Assembly (NCBI RefSeq): GCF_009939225.1 | Contig: NZ_JAACJR010000008.1 | Span: forward strand, 803,107-867,106 | From: Sediminibacterium soli | Lineage (GTDB): Bacteria > Bacteroidota > Bacteroidia > Chitinophagales > Chitinophagaceae | Length of the DNA stretch: 64,000 nt | Reading direction: 5' to 3' | Shown: positions 25,038-32,833 of the stretch, piece by piece | How positions within the stretch are numbered: the stretch's first letter is position 1 | Layout of the letters: every line of letters begins with the position of its first letter | Translations under genes and position numbers: made by a program | Notes under the pieces: generated by a model | What the model was told of the DNA's origin: nothing | Database searches by the model: none | The model's input: only the letters and a program-made list of their open reading frames with translations

Positions 25038-27325
25038 TATTTACCCGCGTTAAAATCGAACTCCGCCGTCTGCGCCGAGCTGGTTCCGATAAAAGCTTTG
25101 TATTTGCCCGGTTCAAACACCCATGCCAGGTCTTTGTTATAAAATTTCAGGTCGTTTGCCGAAAGACTGAACACCACATCCCTGCTCTCGCCTTTTTTCA
25201 GGAATATTTTACGGAACGCCTTCAGTTCTTTTACCGGTCTTGCGATACTGCCCTCCATCTGTCTTGTGTACAGCTGCACCGTTTCCTCTCCGTCGTAGTT
25301 GCCGTTATTGGTAACACGCACGGTCAATTCGAGTTTCCCGTTACCTGAAATACCTGTTTTGTTGCCGGTAATGGCGCTGTACGCAAACGTGGTGTAGCTA
25401 AGACCATAACCAAACGGGTACAGCGGCTCATTGGGTATATCCAGGTAATCGGATTTGAATTTTGACCAGTCGCCCGGCGCAAAAGGACGCCCGGTATTGA
25501 GGTGGTTGTAATACACTGGCACCTGCCCAACGCTGTAAGGGAACGATGCGGTGAGTTTACCCGACGGGTTGTGATCGCCGAAAACCACATCTGCTATTGC
25601 ATTACCGGCCTCCGTTCCGCCGAACCATACGTCGAGGATGGCGGGCAGGTGCTGGTTTTCCCAGTTCAATGTCAGCGGTCTGCCGTTGAAGAGTACCAGT
25701 ACGATTTTCTTACCTGTTCTGGCCAGCGCCTGCAAAAGATTGCGCTGGCTTTCCGGTATATCGATCGATGCGCGGCTGGATGATTCGCCGCTCATATCCG
25801 CGGCCTCCCCCACCACGGCGATCACCACATCCGATTCTTTGGCCATATCCACGGCTTCTTTCAGCATATCGGCAGGTGTTCTTTTTTCAGTGGTATCGAT
25901 CTCCATTCCGAGCATGTTGGATCTTCTTACAAAGAACGGATCGTCTGCTATGTTGGCGCCTTTTGCGTAAGACACCGTTGCCCCGCTGCCCACCGCATTC
26001 CGTATGCCTTCTATCACCGTTACAGACTGCTGCCAGTCGCCCGATACACTCCAGGTGCCCAGCATATTCCGCCTGCTGTCGGCCAGGGGGCCGATCACTG
26101 CTATCCTGCCCGATTTTTTCAGCGGCAGTAACTGGCCGTCGTTTTTCAGCAGCACAAAAGAACGCGCCGCTGCCTCCCTTGCTGCCGCGCGATTGGCGGG
26201 GGTGAGTATCTCCGAGGCGCGTGATGCACTGATGCCGCGGTAAGGATCGTCGAACAGACCCAGTTTGTATTTTGCTTCGAGTATGCGCCTGCAGGCATCA
26301 TCGATCTGCTTTTGTGTGACCTTGCCTTCCTGCAGGGACTTTTTCAAAGTGGTCAGCATTCCTTCGCCAACCATATCCATATCCAGTCCGGCTTTGAGCG
26401 CCAGTGCAGACACGGTCTGCAGATCGCCCATACCATGCGGGATCATTTCATTCAGGGAAGTATAGTCGGATACCACAAAACCGCCGAAGCCCCATTGTTT
26501 GCGCAGCAGATCTGTCAGCAGCCATTGGTTGCCAGTGGCGGGAATGCCGTCGATCACATTGAAGGAGCTCATAACGCTGCCCACACCGGCTTCAACGGCG
26601 GCCTTATAAGGCGGCAGGTATTCGTTGTACATACGTACGCGGCTCATGTCTGCCGTATTGTAATCGCGACCGCCTTCTGCGGCGCCGTACAACGCAAAAT
26701 GTTTCACGCAGGCCATGAGTCTGCTGATGTCTTTCAGGTCGTTGCTCCTGCCCTGGTAACCGCGCACCATGGCTTTGGCCACCTGCGATCCGAGAAAAGC
26801 ATCCTCGCCCGAACCTTCGGCGATCCTTCCCCAGCGCGGATCGCGGGCAATATCAACCATTGGCGAAAAAGCCCAGTTGATGCCGTCTGCGGTAGCTTCC
26901 CTGGCCGCGATCTGCGCCGTTCTTTCAATAAGCGCCGTATCCCAGCTGCATGACAGGCCCAGTGGAATGGGGAACGTGGTTTTGTGGCCGTGTATCACAT
27001 CCATACCAAAGATCATCGGTATTTTAAGACGGCTTTGCGACACGGCGATCTCCTGCGCCCTGCGGATCCTTTCAGCGCCGATAATGCCAAACAGCCCCCC
27101 CACATTGCCGTTCTTGATTTTTGTTTCCACATCCGTGCTCACAACGGAACCTGTTACGGCGGCACCGCCCGGTATGAGCAGGTTCAGCTGGCCGATTTTT
27201 TCTTCGGTTGTCATTCGCTGCATCAGTCCGTTCACGAACCGGCGCATTTTCTCTGTATCGGTATGCTGCGCCGTCAATTGCAGGGTGGCGACGCAAAAAA
27301 AAGCAAGCATTGTTTTCTTCAGCAT
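25037..27325 (-). CDS. bglX: GH3 beta-glucosidase, BglX-like, secreted
   Basis: The ATG at 27325 is preferred because it opens a signal peptide (AFFCVATLQLTAQ). The 762-residue length fits BglX. The order is GH3 N-terminal barrel with nucleophile D287 in FVVSDYTS, the KHFALYGAAEGGRDYN loop, GH3 C-terminal domain (SFVLLKNDGQLLPLK, IDIPESQRNLLQAL) and a C-terminal fibronectin-III-like domain (LELTVRVTNNGNYDGEE). It hydrolyses beta-glucosides in the periplasm, or releases other sugars, since GH3 specificity is broad. It is the first gene of an unusual tightly linked run with the HipA-like kinase and DUF3037. Confidence 0.93.
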   Translation of the reverse strand: MLKKTMLAFFCVATLQLTAQHTDTEKMRRFVNGLMQRMTTEEKIGQLNLLIPGGAAVTGSVVSTDVETKIKNGNVGGLFGIIGAERIRRAQEIAVSQSRLKIPMIFGMDVIHGHKTTFPIPLGLSCSWDTALIERTAQIAAREATADGINWAFSPMVDIARDPRWGRIAEGSGEDAFLGSQVAKAMVRGYQGRSNDLKDISRLMACVKHFALYGAAEGGRDYNTADMSRVRMYNEYLPPYKAAVEAGVGSVMSSFNVIDGIPATGNQWLLTDLLRKQWGFGGFVVSDYTSLNEMIPHGMGDLQTVSALALKAGLDMDMVGEGMLTTLKKSLQEGKVTQKQIDDACRRILEAKYKLGLFDDPYRGISASRASEILTPANRAAAREAAARSFVLLKNDGQLLPLKKSGRIAVIGPLADSRRNMLGTWSVSGDWQQSVTVIEGIRNAVGSGATVSYAKGANIADDPFFVRRSNMLGMEIDTTEKRTPADMLKEAVDMAKESDVVIAVVGEAADMSGESSSRASIDIPESQRNLLQALARTGKKIVLVLFNGRPLTLNWENQHLPAILDVWFGGTEAGNAIADVVFGDHNPSGKLTASFPYSVGQVPVYYNHLNTGRPFAPGDWSKFKSDYLDIPNEPLYPFGYGLSYTTFAYSAITGNKTGISGNGKLELTVRVTNNGNYDGEETVQLYTRQMEGSIARPVKELKAFRKIFLKKGESRDVVFSLSANDLKFYNKDLAWVFEPGKYKAFIGTSSAQTAEFDFNAGK

Positions 27326-27406
27326 GGTAGTAGGTTGTATGATCAATCAAAAAAGTTTGGGTTTACGGAGTGGGGTTATCGCGTTCGGACGGCAACAGCG
27401 TCTGCA

Positions 27407-27706
27407 CTATAATCGCCTGATGACCTTTGAAAAATCGGGCGACACTTTTGCCTTCATAATGCCGGTGGTATCGGTATTCCCTCTTTTCATTTCAACCGTG
27501 AATTCGCATTCATAAAATTCCCTGGCCGGGTAATAGGTAACATCTTTCACGACGAAACTTGTTCCGGCGGCATTGTTTTCCGGTGAATGATTGAGGTATT
27601 CGCTCATGCTTTCCTTCAGTTTCTGCTCAATCTCTTCGGGTTTGAGGGCTTTGTTACAGGCGAACAGGGTCAGCAGCAGCAACAGTGTTACGAAAACGTT
27701 TTTCAT
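27407..27706 (-). CDS. Small lipoprotein of unknown function
   Basis: The 99-residue product begins MKNVFVTLLLLLTLFAC, a clear lipoprotein signal with the cysteine at residue 17. I chose the ATG at 27706 over an upstream start because the signal begins there. The mature part has a short amphipathic helix (KPEEIEQKLKESMSEYL) and a beta-rich region (FYECEFTVEMKRG). I do not recognise a family; the layout recalls small DUF4333-like lipoproteins but this is not certain. It lies 81 bp upstream of the GH3 gene on the same strand. Confidence 0.7.
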   Translation of the reverse strand: MKNVFVTLLLLLTLFACNKALKPEEIEQKLKESMSEYLNHSPENNAAGTSFVVKDVTYYPAREFYECEFTVEMKRGNTDTTGIMKAKVSPDFSKVIRRL

Positions 27707-27832
27707 ACGGCAAAATTGAGTGCAAAAGGTACGCTTTTCCACCGATTTGCATCCTGCAGGACACGCTGTAACCTGAACTTATGTAACTTCATTTGCATGG
27801 CGGCAAGCCATCATACCCTAACAAACAAAGCC

Positions 27833-28963
27833 ATGAAAGAAAAATCACTCGACCGCAGAAAATTCCTGAACAAAGCTGCGGCTGCATCAGGATTGATGAT
27901 CCTGTCTAATTTACCCAAGAAAACCCTGGCAACGCCTTATGCCGAACCGAAGATCCGTTTTTCGGTGATCAACATTAACCACGGCCATATCTACGGCATG
28001 GTTGAAGCGGTGACAAGAGGCGGCGGGCAGCTCGTATCCTTCTACGCAAAAGAACCGGATCTTGTGGCGGCCTTCCAGAAAAGATACCCCAATGCAAAAA
28101 AAGCAGGATCGGAAAAAGAGATACTGGACGATGCCTCCATTCAGGTGGTATTGAGTTCGGGCATACCCGATGAGCGCGGACCGCTGGGCGTACGTGTGAT
28201 GAGGGCCGGCAAGGATTACCTGGTTGACAAACCCGGCATTACCACGCTGGAACAGCTGACCGAAGTGAGAAAAGTGCAGAAAGAAACCAAACGCATCTAT
28301 TCGATCATGTACAGCGAACGTTTTGAGAACAGGGCCACGGTAAAAGCAGGCGAGCTGGTGAAAGCAGGCGCCATAGGCAAAGTGATACAGACCATCGGCC
28401 TGGGGCCGCATCGTATGAGCACACCGACAAGACCGGAATGGTTCTTTGACAAAAAAAGATACGGCGGAATCATCACCGATATCGCTTCGCACCAGTTTGA
28501 CCAGTACCTGTTCTTCACCGGGTCTACCAAAGCCGAAGTGGTAGCCTCGCAGGTAGGCAATACCAACCACCCGCAATACCCCAAGTTTGAGGATTTTGGC
28601 GATGTGATGCTAAGGGGTAACGGCGGCACGGGTTATATACGTGTTGACTGGTTTACGCCCGACGGGCTCGCTTCCTGGGGCGATGGAAGACTGACGATAC
28701 TGGGCACCGAAGGGTATATAGAGATACGTAAGAACATCGATATCGCATCGGCGCACAGCGGTGGCAATCATCTGTATCTCGTAACCCAGAAAGAGACAAA
28801 ATATATCGACTGCAATAAAGAACCGCTGCCCTTTGGTGAGCAGTTTGTAAACGATGTGCTGAACCGTACCGAGACCGCCATGTCGCAGGAACACTGCCTG
28901 CTGGCAACGGAACTGGCACTGAAAGCACAGAAGTTTGCGAAAGACATCACACCCAAGAAATAA
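27833..28963 (+). CDS. Gfo/Idh/MocA-family oxidoreductase with Tat signal
   Basis: The ATG at 27833 starts a Tat-type signal (SLDRRKFLNKAAAASG). The 376-residue protein has a Rossmann-like N-terminal domain (IRFSVININHGHIYGMV), in which the usual glycine motif is degenerate, and VDKPGITTLEQL in place of the EKP signature. The second domain contains YGGIITDIASHQFDQYL with a conserved His typical of the family. The substrate is unknown. The upstream small lipoprotein gene is divergent. An MBL-fold hydrolase follows after 10 bp. Confidence 0.87.
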   Translation: MKEKSLDRRKFLNKAAAASGLMILSNLPKKTLATPYAEPKIRFSVININHGHIYGMVEAVTRGGGQLVSFYAKEPDLVAAFQKRYPNAKKAGSEKEILDDASIQVVLSSGIPDERGPLGVRVMRAGKDYLVDKPGITTLEQLTEVRKVQKETKRIYSIMYSERFENRATVKAGELVKAGAIGKVIQTIGLGPHRMSTPTRPEWFFDKKRYGGIITDIASHQFDQYLFFTGSTKAEVVASQVGNTNHPQYPKFEDFGDVMLRGNGGTGYIRVDWFTPDGLASWGDGRLTILGTEGYIEIRKNIDIASAHSGGNHLYLVTQKETKYIDCNKEPLPFGEQFVNDVLNRTETAMSQEHCLLATELALKAQKFAKDITPKK

Positions 28964-28973
28964 ACCATAAGCA

Positions 28974-30074
28974 TTGTTTATTGCGCTTGTCATTGTTGCG
29001 TTGCTGGTTGCTTCCGGATGGCTGTTTATGCGCGGCGAATCGTTTGGTGCGCTGGCAACAGGCGAACGGCTGAAACGTATACAGTCATCACCGCAATACC
29101 GCGAAGGACGTTTTCAGAACCTGCACCCTACGCCCAACCTTGCAGAAGGCGCGGGCATGGTGAAGATTATGTTTACGTTCTTCTTCGGTAAAGACAAGCG
29201 CAATAAACCTTCGCAAAAACTGCCCTCTGAAAAAACAGATCTGCTTCGGCTCGATCCCTCGGAGGATATACTGGTATGGTTCGGGCACTCTTCTTATTTT
29301 CTGCAGGTGAACGGTAAAAAGATACTGGTAGACCCGGTGTTCAGCGGACATGCATCGCCGGTGCGTTTTACAACAGGAAGTTACAAAGGCAGCGACAACT
29401 ACACGCCGCAGGACATGCCGGGGATCGATTACCTGGTCATCACCCATGACCACTGGGATCATCTTGACCGCGCAACGGTTGCCGCGCTGCAACCGAAAGT
29501 GCAACGGGTGATCACAGGTATCGGCACCGGCGCCCACCTGGAACGATGGGGTTATGCACCTGCTGTTATTACGGAGCTCGACTGGCAACAGTCCTATATG
29601 CCTCAACAGGGTTTTACTTTTATCTCACTGCCGGCACGCCATTTCTCGGGAAGAGGATTTACGCGCGACCAGTCGCTATGGATGTCGTTTGCCTTCCTGA
29701 CACCTTCCTACCGGCTGTACCTTGGCGGAGACTCCGGTTACGACACCCATTTTGCGGCCATCGGTGAACAATACGGTCCTTTCGACCTGGCTATCCTCGA
29801 ATGCGGGCAATACAATCTCTCCTGGCCCTATATACATATGCAGCCGGAAGAAGTGGTGAAAGCGGCAAAAGATCTTACCGCAAAAAAATTGTTACCCGTA
29901 CACTGGGCCAAATTCAGCCTGGGACTGCATGCCTGGGATGAGCCGATTGAGCGTTTGACCAGGGAAGCGGGAAAACAGGGAATGGCGGTTGCGCACCCGA
30001 TGATCGGGGCGAAAATGTTATTGAAAGAATCGCAGTTGTTTGACAGATGGTGGCTGTTTGAAAATCGGCCCTGA
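28974..30074 (+). CDS. Membrane-anchored MBL-fold metallo-hydrolase (UlaG/NAPE-PLD-like)
   Basis: The frame starts at TTG 28974, 10 bp after the previous stop, and gives an N-terminal membrane helix (FIALVIVALLVASGWLF); the next ATG (29029) would lose it. The metallo-beta-lactamase motif is THDHWDHLD (H-x-H-x-D-H), preceded by WFGHSSYFLQVNGKKILVDP and followed by YLGGDSGYDTHF. This set matches the UlaG/NAPE-PLD branch, which binds two metal ions and hydrolyses lactones or phosphodiesters. The substrate is not known. The mature domain probably faces the periplasm. Confidence 0.86.
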   Translation: MFIALVIVALLVASGWLFMRGESFGALATGERLKRIQSSPQYREGRFQNLHPTPNLAEGAGMVKIMFTFFFGKDKRNKPSQKLPSEKTDLLRLDPSEDILVWFGHSSYFLQVNGKKILVDPVFSGHASPVRFTTGSYKGSDNYTPQDMPGIDYLVITHDHWDHLDRATVAALQPKVQRVITGIGTGAHLERWGYAPAVITELDWQQSYMPQQGFTFISLPARHFSGRGFTRDQSLWMSFAFLTPSYRLYLGGDSGYDTHFAAIGEQYGPFDLAILECGQYNLSWPYIHMQPEEVVKAAKDLTAKKLLPVHWAKFSLGLHAWDEPIERLTREAGKQGMAVAHPMIGAKMLLKESQLFDRWWLFENRP

Positions 30075-30114
30075 TACCGGTCGGTTTCTTTGGTGCTGTA
30101 AAAAAACGCCTCTT

Positions 30115-30789
30115 TTATTCCATCCGTTCCTTTGCCCATCCCAACGCCAGCGATAACTGTTCGTCTCTTGTAAGATTGGAATTATCGAGTACGATGGCAT
30201 CGTCTGCTTTGCGCAGGGGACTGAATTCGCGGTTGCTGTCGATATAATCGCGCATTTCGAGATTGGCGCGCACTTCTTCGAGTGTGATGGCGGGGTTCTT
30301 GGCATAGAGTTCCCTGAAACGTCTTTCCACGCGTATGGCGGGATCGGCCACAACGAATATCTTGAGTTCCGCATGCGGGAACACGGTGGTGCCGATATCG
30401 CGGCCGTCCATAACGATGCTTTTTTTCTCCCCCATTTTCTGCTGCTGTGCCACGGCAAACTCGCGTACCTCCTTTATCGCAGACACTTCGCTTACGTGCT
30501 CGCTCACCAGCATATCGCGGATAAGGGCTTCCACATCTTCGTCGTTCAGCAGCATATCACTTTGTCCGGTTTGCGGGTTATACGCAAATTCGAGGGAGAT
30601 TTCGGTAAGCGCCTGTCTTACCTGTTCGGGTTTGTTCCAGTCGATATGCTGACGCAGAAAATACAGTGTGATGGCACGGTACATGGCGCCGCTGTCGATG
30701 AATACATAGTTGAGTTCATTGGCGAGCTGCCTGGCCAGTGTACTTTTTCCGCAGGACGAAAAGCCGTCTAAAGTGATGATGATTGACAT
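30115..30789 (-). CDS. cmk: Cytidylate kinase
   Basis: Cmk phosphorylates CMP and dCMP in the cytoplasm. The ATG at 30789 gives 224 residues, a normal length, with the P-loop GFSSCGKST at 9-17, the IDSGAMYRA substrate segment, and DGRDIGTTVFP. The lid region VERRFRELYAK is also present. It is followed by a convergent hydrolase gene. An upstream 15-bp inverted repeat (30849-30902) separates it from the fasciclin gene. Confidence 0.95.
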   Translation of the reverse strand: MSIIITLDGFSSCGKSTLARQLANELNYVFIDSGAMYRAITLYFLRQHIDWNKPEQVRQALTEISLEFAYNPQTGQSDMLLNDEDVEALIRDMLVSEHVSEVSAIKEVREFAVAQQQKMGEKKSIVMDGRDIGTTVFPHAELKIFVVADPAIRVERRFRELYAKNPAITLEEVRANLEMRDYIDSNREFSPLRKADDAIVLDNSNLTRDEQLSLALGWAKERME

Positions 30790-30848
30790 ACCTGAGCGCA
30801 ATGCGGCGAAGGTAGGATAAAAGCCGGCTGAGGGGAGCGAAAATATTA

Positions 30849-30902
30849 CCGCGGATTGTATGGCCCTACACAGACATTCGTGTTATCCCATACAGTCCGC
30901 GG
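30849..30902. repeat. 15-bp inverted repeat with nested stem
   Basis: The arm at 30849-30863 (CCGCGGATTGTATGG) pairs with 30888-30902, with a single G-T wobble. A nested ACAC/GTGT stem lies in the loop. It sits between the fasciclin stop and cmk start on the - strand. No T-run follows, so it is not a classical terminator. Confidence 0.75.
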
Positions 30903-30933
30903 CAATACATTTGGTTCAGGTGCTGAACGGAGA

Positions 30934-31476
30934 TCAGTTGGGCATCAATACCGTATCGATCACATGGATCACACCGTTGCTCTGGAAAACATTGCCGATG
31001 GTAACCATTGCCATACCGCCTTTTTCGTCGGTGAGCATCAGTTTATCGCCTTTCATCCAGGCTGTGAGTGTACCTCCTTCCACGGTTTTGATAGAAGCTT
31101 TGCCGCCTCCATCGTGGATCATTTTGGCAATGCCCGCAGCATCCCATTTACCGGCCACCACATGATACGTAAGCACTTTGGTCAATGTAGGTTTGTTCTC
31201 GGGTTTCAGCAGGGAACTCACTGTGCCCTTGGGCAGTTTTTCAAATGCCGCATTGGTCGGCGCAAATACAGTAAAGGGGCCGTTGCCTTCGAGTGTAGAC
31301 ACCAGTCCTGCCGCCTTTACAGCCGCCACCAGCGTGGTATGGTCTGCAGAATTAACAGCATTCTGGATGATGTTTTTTGTAGCATACATGGGTGCGCCAC
31401 CCACTTCTACCGGCTTTTGTGCATTGGCCGCCGTAACAACCAGTGCCGACGCGAGGATAACGAAGATCTTTTTCAT
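30934..31476 (-). CDS. Secreted fasciclin (FAS1) domain protein
   Basis: The 180-residue product has a Sec signal (LVVTAANAQ) and one FAS1 domain: TTLVAAVKAAGLVSTLEG, the H1 motif FTVFAPTNAAFEKLP, LTYHVVAGKWD, and the H2 end VIHVIDTVLMP. FAS1 domains mediate adhesion or binding in envelopes. The length is normal for a single-domain secreted protein. It is on the same strand as cmk but separated by a structured spacer. Confidence 0.93.
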   Translation of the reverse strand: MKKIFVILASALVVTAANAQKPVEVGGAPMYATKNIIQNAVNSADHTTLVAAVKAAGLVSTLEGNGPFTVFAPTNAAFEKLPKGTVSSLLKPENKPTLTKVLTYHVVAGKWDAAGIAKMIHDGGGKASIKTVEGGTLTAWMKGDKLMLTDEKGGMAMVTIGNVFQSNGVIHVIDTVLMPN

Positions 31477-31567
31477 AGCTGATGATTTTTTGTTTCCATC
31501 ATATACGACAAGCGGCAGCGGATGGATTTGATCATGGGTATTTTCTTAAAAAATCATACCCGATCGC

Positions 31568-32200
31568 TCAGAGCGGGAACAATGCCTGTTTTCTTTTGCG
31601 CATTTCTGCAGCAATGTATTGTGCATCGGCATTGCCTGCGTTCAGTTTCTCTATGATGTTATCGAAGCTTTTCTCATCGCGGTTCTGGCTCAGTTTGAAA
31701 ACATGTTCCACTGATGCCAGTTTTATTTCAAATGCCAGGATCGCTTTCAGCATACTGCTGATATATGCCTCGGGAATATGCCGGTACAGGGCGGGTGAGC
31801 CGGGATCGTTCTCGAAATGAGCGGTAAGATCATCCAATAACTGCCGCAGATCCGTCTCGGGCAGAAAACACATTTCGCCGTGCGCGTGCACCGACATATA
31901 ATTCCAGGTTGACCCCTGCTGTTTATTCTCATACCAGCTTGCACTTACATAAGTATGCGGGCCGGAAAATATGGCGAGCACCTGTTTGTTTTGTTCAAAT
32001 GCGCGGTGATGATCGTTGTTGCGCATGATATGTCCGCGCAGGTACAATACACCATCCCGTTCCTGCAGGAGCACCGGCACCTGTGTGGCCACCGGTCTTT
32101 GCCGGTCGTCGACACCGGTTAACAGTACGAAAGGATGTTCTTTCATGAACCTGAGAACGACAGCCGCATCTTTCTCTTTAAAATAAGGCAGGTTATACAT
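31568..32200 (-). CDS. paiB: PaiB-like FMN-binding negative transcriptional regulator
   Basis: The 210-residue protein matches the PaiB family (FMN-binding split-barrel): the start MYNLPYFKEKDAAVVLRFM, then RPVATQVPVLLQE, ILYLRGHIMRNNDH-like strand-helix, and YVSASWYENKQQGSTWNY. B. subtilis PaiB represses sporulation and protease genes with PaiA; elsewhere the family is annotated as regulators or flavin reductase-like enzymes. No paiA-like acetyltransferase is adjacent, so the regulatory role is uncertain. Confidence 0.85.
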   Translation of the reverse strand: MYNLPYFKEKDAAVVLRFMKEHPFVLLTGVDDRQRPVATQVPVLLQERDGVLYLRGHIMRNNDHHRAFEQNKQVLAIFSGPHTYVSASWYENKQQGSTWNYMSVHAHGEMCFLPETDLRQLLDDLTAHFENDPGSPALYRHIPEAYISSMLKAILAFEIKLASVEHVFKLSQNRDEKSFDNIIEKLNAGNADAQYIAAEMRKRKQALFPL

Positions 32201-32233
32201 GCACCGAAGGTAACAGAAAAACTGCGGGGGAAG

Positions 32234-32432
32234 AATTAGCGGATTAGTGGATTATGGATTAGCGGATGGCGGATTTTTTGTTTGGCGATGGTTGATCGCT
32301 GCTCTTTGTTACTATTTGTTGCTCTCCCCCGCCATGATTGACGGATCATCCACACTTCCATGATCCGCAATCCACAAATTCATAATCCGCTAATTCGCTA
32401 ATTCGCAATCCACCAATCCAAATCCACCGTTC
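32234..32432. repeat. GGATTAGCGG-word inverted repeat, 242-bp intergenic region
   Basis: AATTAGCGGATTA (32234-32246) pairs exactly with TAATCCGCTAATT (32383-32395). Both arms continue as imperfect copies of the same word: GGATTATGGATTAGCGGATGGCGG on the left is broken here into its pieces GGATTATGGATTAGCGG and ATGGCGG, and the right arm carries AATCCACC/AATCCGC variants. The loop is about 136 nt. No gene is seen in 32201-32442. A shorter member lies at 34719-34771. Confidence 0.7.
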
Positions 32433-32442
32433 CCTCATCCGG

Positions 32443-32766
32443 CTACATCGCCGCGCAGAGACTGGCGCAGCTCCTGCAGGCTTCGGCGCATTCGCGGCAG
32501 TGCTCGTTGTCGTGTTTAGCACATTCATCCGCGCAGGCATTGCAGATATTGGCGCAGATGGCGCAGAGTTCTGCAGCAGATTCACCTCCCAGGCTCATCA
32601 CCTGCGCGGCGGTATAGCAAATGGCGGCGCATTCCATATCGAGGCGGATGCAGGCGGCCATCATATGTATATTTTCTTCCTGTGTGCAGGATGCCGCGCA
32701 GTGGTTACAGAGGGCGGCGCAGGAAAGACAGGCATCGATGCATTGCTTATAATCGTGATAGTTCAT
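32443..32766 (-). CDS. Four-helix-bundle copper-binding protein (DUF326/Csp-like)
   Basis: The 107-residue protein has 19 cysteines spaced mostly i, i+3, i+4, i+7 (C9, C13, C16, C20, C23, C27 and so on to C104), as in the DUF326 copper-storage proteins, where cysteines line the core of a four-helix bundle and hold many Cu(I) ions. There is no signal peptide, so it is a cytosolic (Csp3-like) form. The start codon directly abuts the T-run of an upstream hairpin (32771-32802), which suggests unusual control of this gene. Confidence 0.9.
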   Translation of the reverse strand: MNYHDYKQCIDACLSCAALCNHCAASCTQEENIHMMAACIRLDMECAAICYTAAQVMSLGGESAAELCAICANICNACADECAKHDNEHCRECAEACRSCASLCAAM

Positions 32767-32802
32767 AAAAAAGGTTTGAAGTGGGCAATGACTTCAAACC
32801 TT
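32767..32802 (-). terminator. Hairpin terminator or attenuator abutting the next start codon
   Basis: On the - strand, AAGGTTTGAAGT and ACTTCAAACCTT form a perfect 12-bp stem (32791-32802 with 32771-32782) and an 8-nt loop, followed at once by T's and the ATG of the copper-binding gene at 32766. It lies 31 bp after the mrp stop. It can end mrp transcription, but readthrough is needed for the next gene unless another promoter exists. Confidence 0.8.
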
Positions 32803-32833
32803 AATTATTATGCCATCAGGCCTGTACAGTAAA

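Noticed and set aside
27693-27702. AAAACGTTTT palindrome resembling the operator-like sites near susC
   Set aside because: It lies within codons 2-5 of the small lipoprotein gene, is explained by common Lys-Asn-Val-Phe codons, and lacks the GC end shared by the other two.
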